NCBI GenBank assembly: GCA_001796935.1 | Contig: MGNX01000014.1 | Span: 2,450-16,881, forward strand | Origin: Chloroflexi bacterium RBG_16_60_22 | GTDB taxonomy: Bacteria; Chloroflexota; Dehalococcoidia; Dehalococcoidales; RBG-16-60-22 | Direction: 5' to 3' | DNA: 14,432 nt | Shown: in pieces, positions 14,306-14,432 of the stretch | How positions within the stretch are numbered: the first letter of the stretch is position 1 | Layout of the letters: each line of letters opens with the position of its first letter | The notes under the pieces: model-generated | Database searches by the model: none | What the model was told of the DNA's origin: nothing | What the model saw: only the letters and a program-made list of their open reading frames with translations | Made by a program: the position numbers and the translations under genes

Positions 14306-14432
14306 GACCGGTCTTTCACTATAAGGTAGTTAGAATCTGCTGGCAAGCAAACGTTTTTACACCGCCACCCCCCGGTAATTATCTATTCCCACCCTGGCCA
14401 CCCTCGTACCATCGGCGGCTTAGCCCGCAAGA
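14306..14432. other. Downstream intergenic end, nothing identified
   Basis: The last 127 bases after the response regulator contain no coding region I can support, and no hairpin with a T-run that would make a convincing terminator. A short minus-strand open stretch reaches the window edge and stops at 14379-14381. It could be the 3' end of a gene outside the window, but it is too short to judge. Confidence 0.4.

Overview
The window comes from a GC-rich bacterial chromosome. It most resembles an uncultured member of the Chloroflexota, possibly the Dehalococcoidia. This is an inference from the gene set: a DUF5679 mini-protein, a very Pro-Ala-rich lipoprotein transporter subunit, and an AprA/AprB-like flavoprotein-ferredoxin pair. 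There is no rRNA or marker tree to confirm it. No tRNA, rRNA, CRISPR array, phage gene or transposase gene is visible.

Left part (about 1-2990, minus strand): a housekeeping cluster reads right to left. It holds gatB (tRNA-dependent amidotransferase), secG (translocon), a SAM hydroxide adenosyltransferase family protein and a 46-residue DUF5679 zinc-finger-like protein. gatB has a near-consensus sigma-70 promoter that sits inside a perfect 10-bp inverted repeat. The mini-gene has its own TTGACA-type promoter.

Middle (about 3060-9447, plus strand): this looks like one metabolic operon. It encodes a family-5 solute-binding lipoprotein, two DppB/DppC-type permeases, a 666-residue FAD flavoprotein of the fumarate reductase/AprA superfamily and a 114-residue two-cluster ferredoxin resembling AprB. 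No ABC ATPase gene is present, so the transporter must borrow ATPases from elsewhere. My inference is that the permease imports a substrate which the flavoprotein-ferredoxin pair oxidises or reduces; the substrate is unknown. Between the binding protein and the first permease lies a 52-bp palindrome bounded exactly by 7-bp direct repeats, which looks like a small inserted palindromic element.

Next (9455-11687, minus strand, convergent with the ferredoxin gene): glgC (ADP-glucose pyrophosphorylase) is followed after 31 bp by a membrane-anchored zinc-ribbon protein with an unknown extracytoplasmic domain. Its C-terminal CxxC modules come from a recent 42-bp tandem duplication.

Right part (11873-14305, plus strand): a NarX/DegS-type sensor histidine kinase and a NarL/LuxR-type response regulator form a two-gene operon divergent from glgC. 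The shared 185-bp intergenic region carries several TGACA-type half-sites. The last 127 bases hold no gene I can support.
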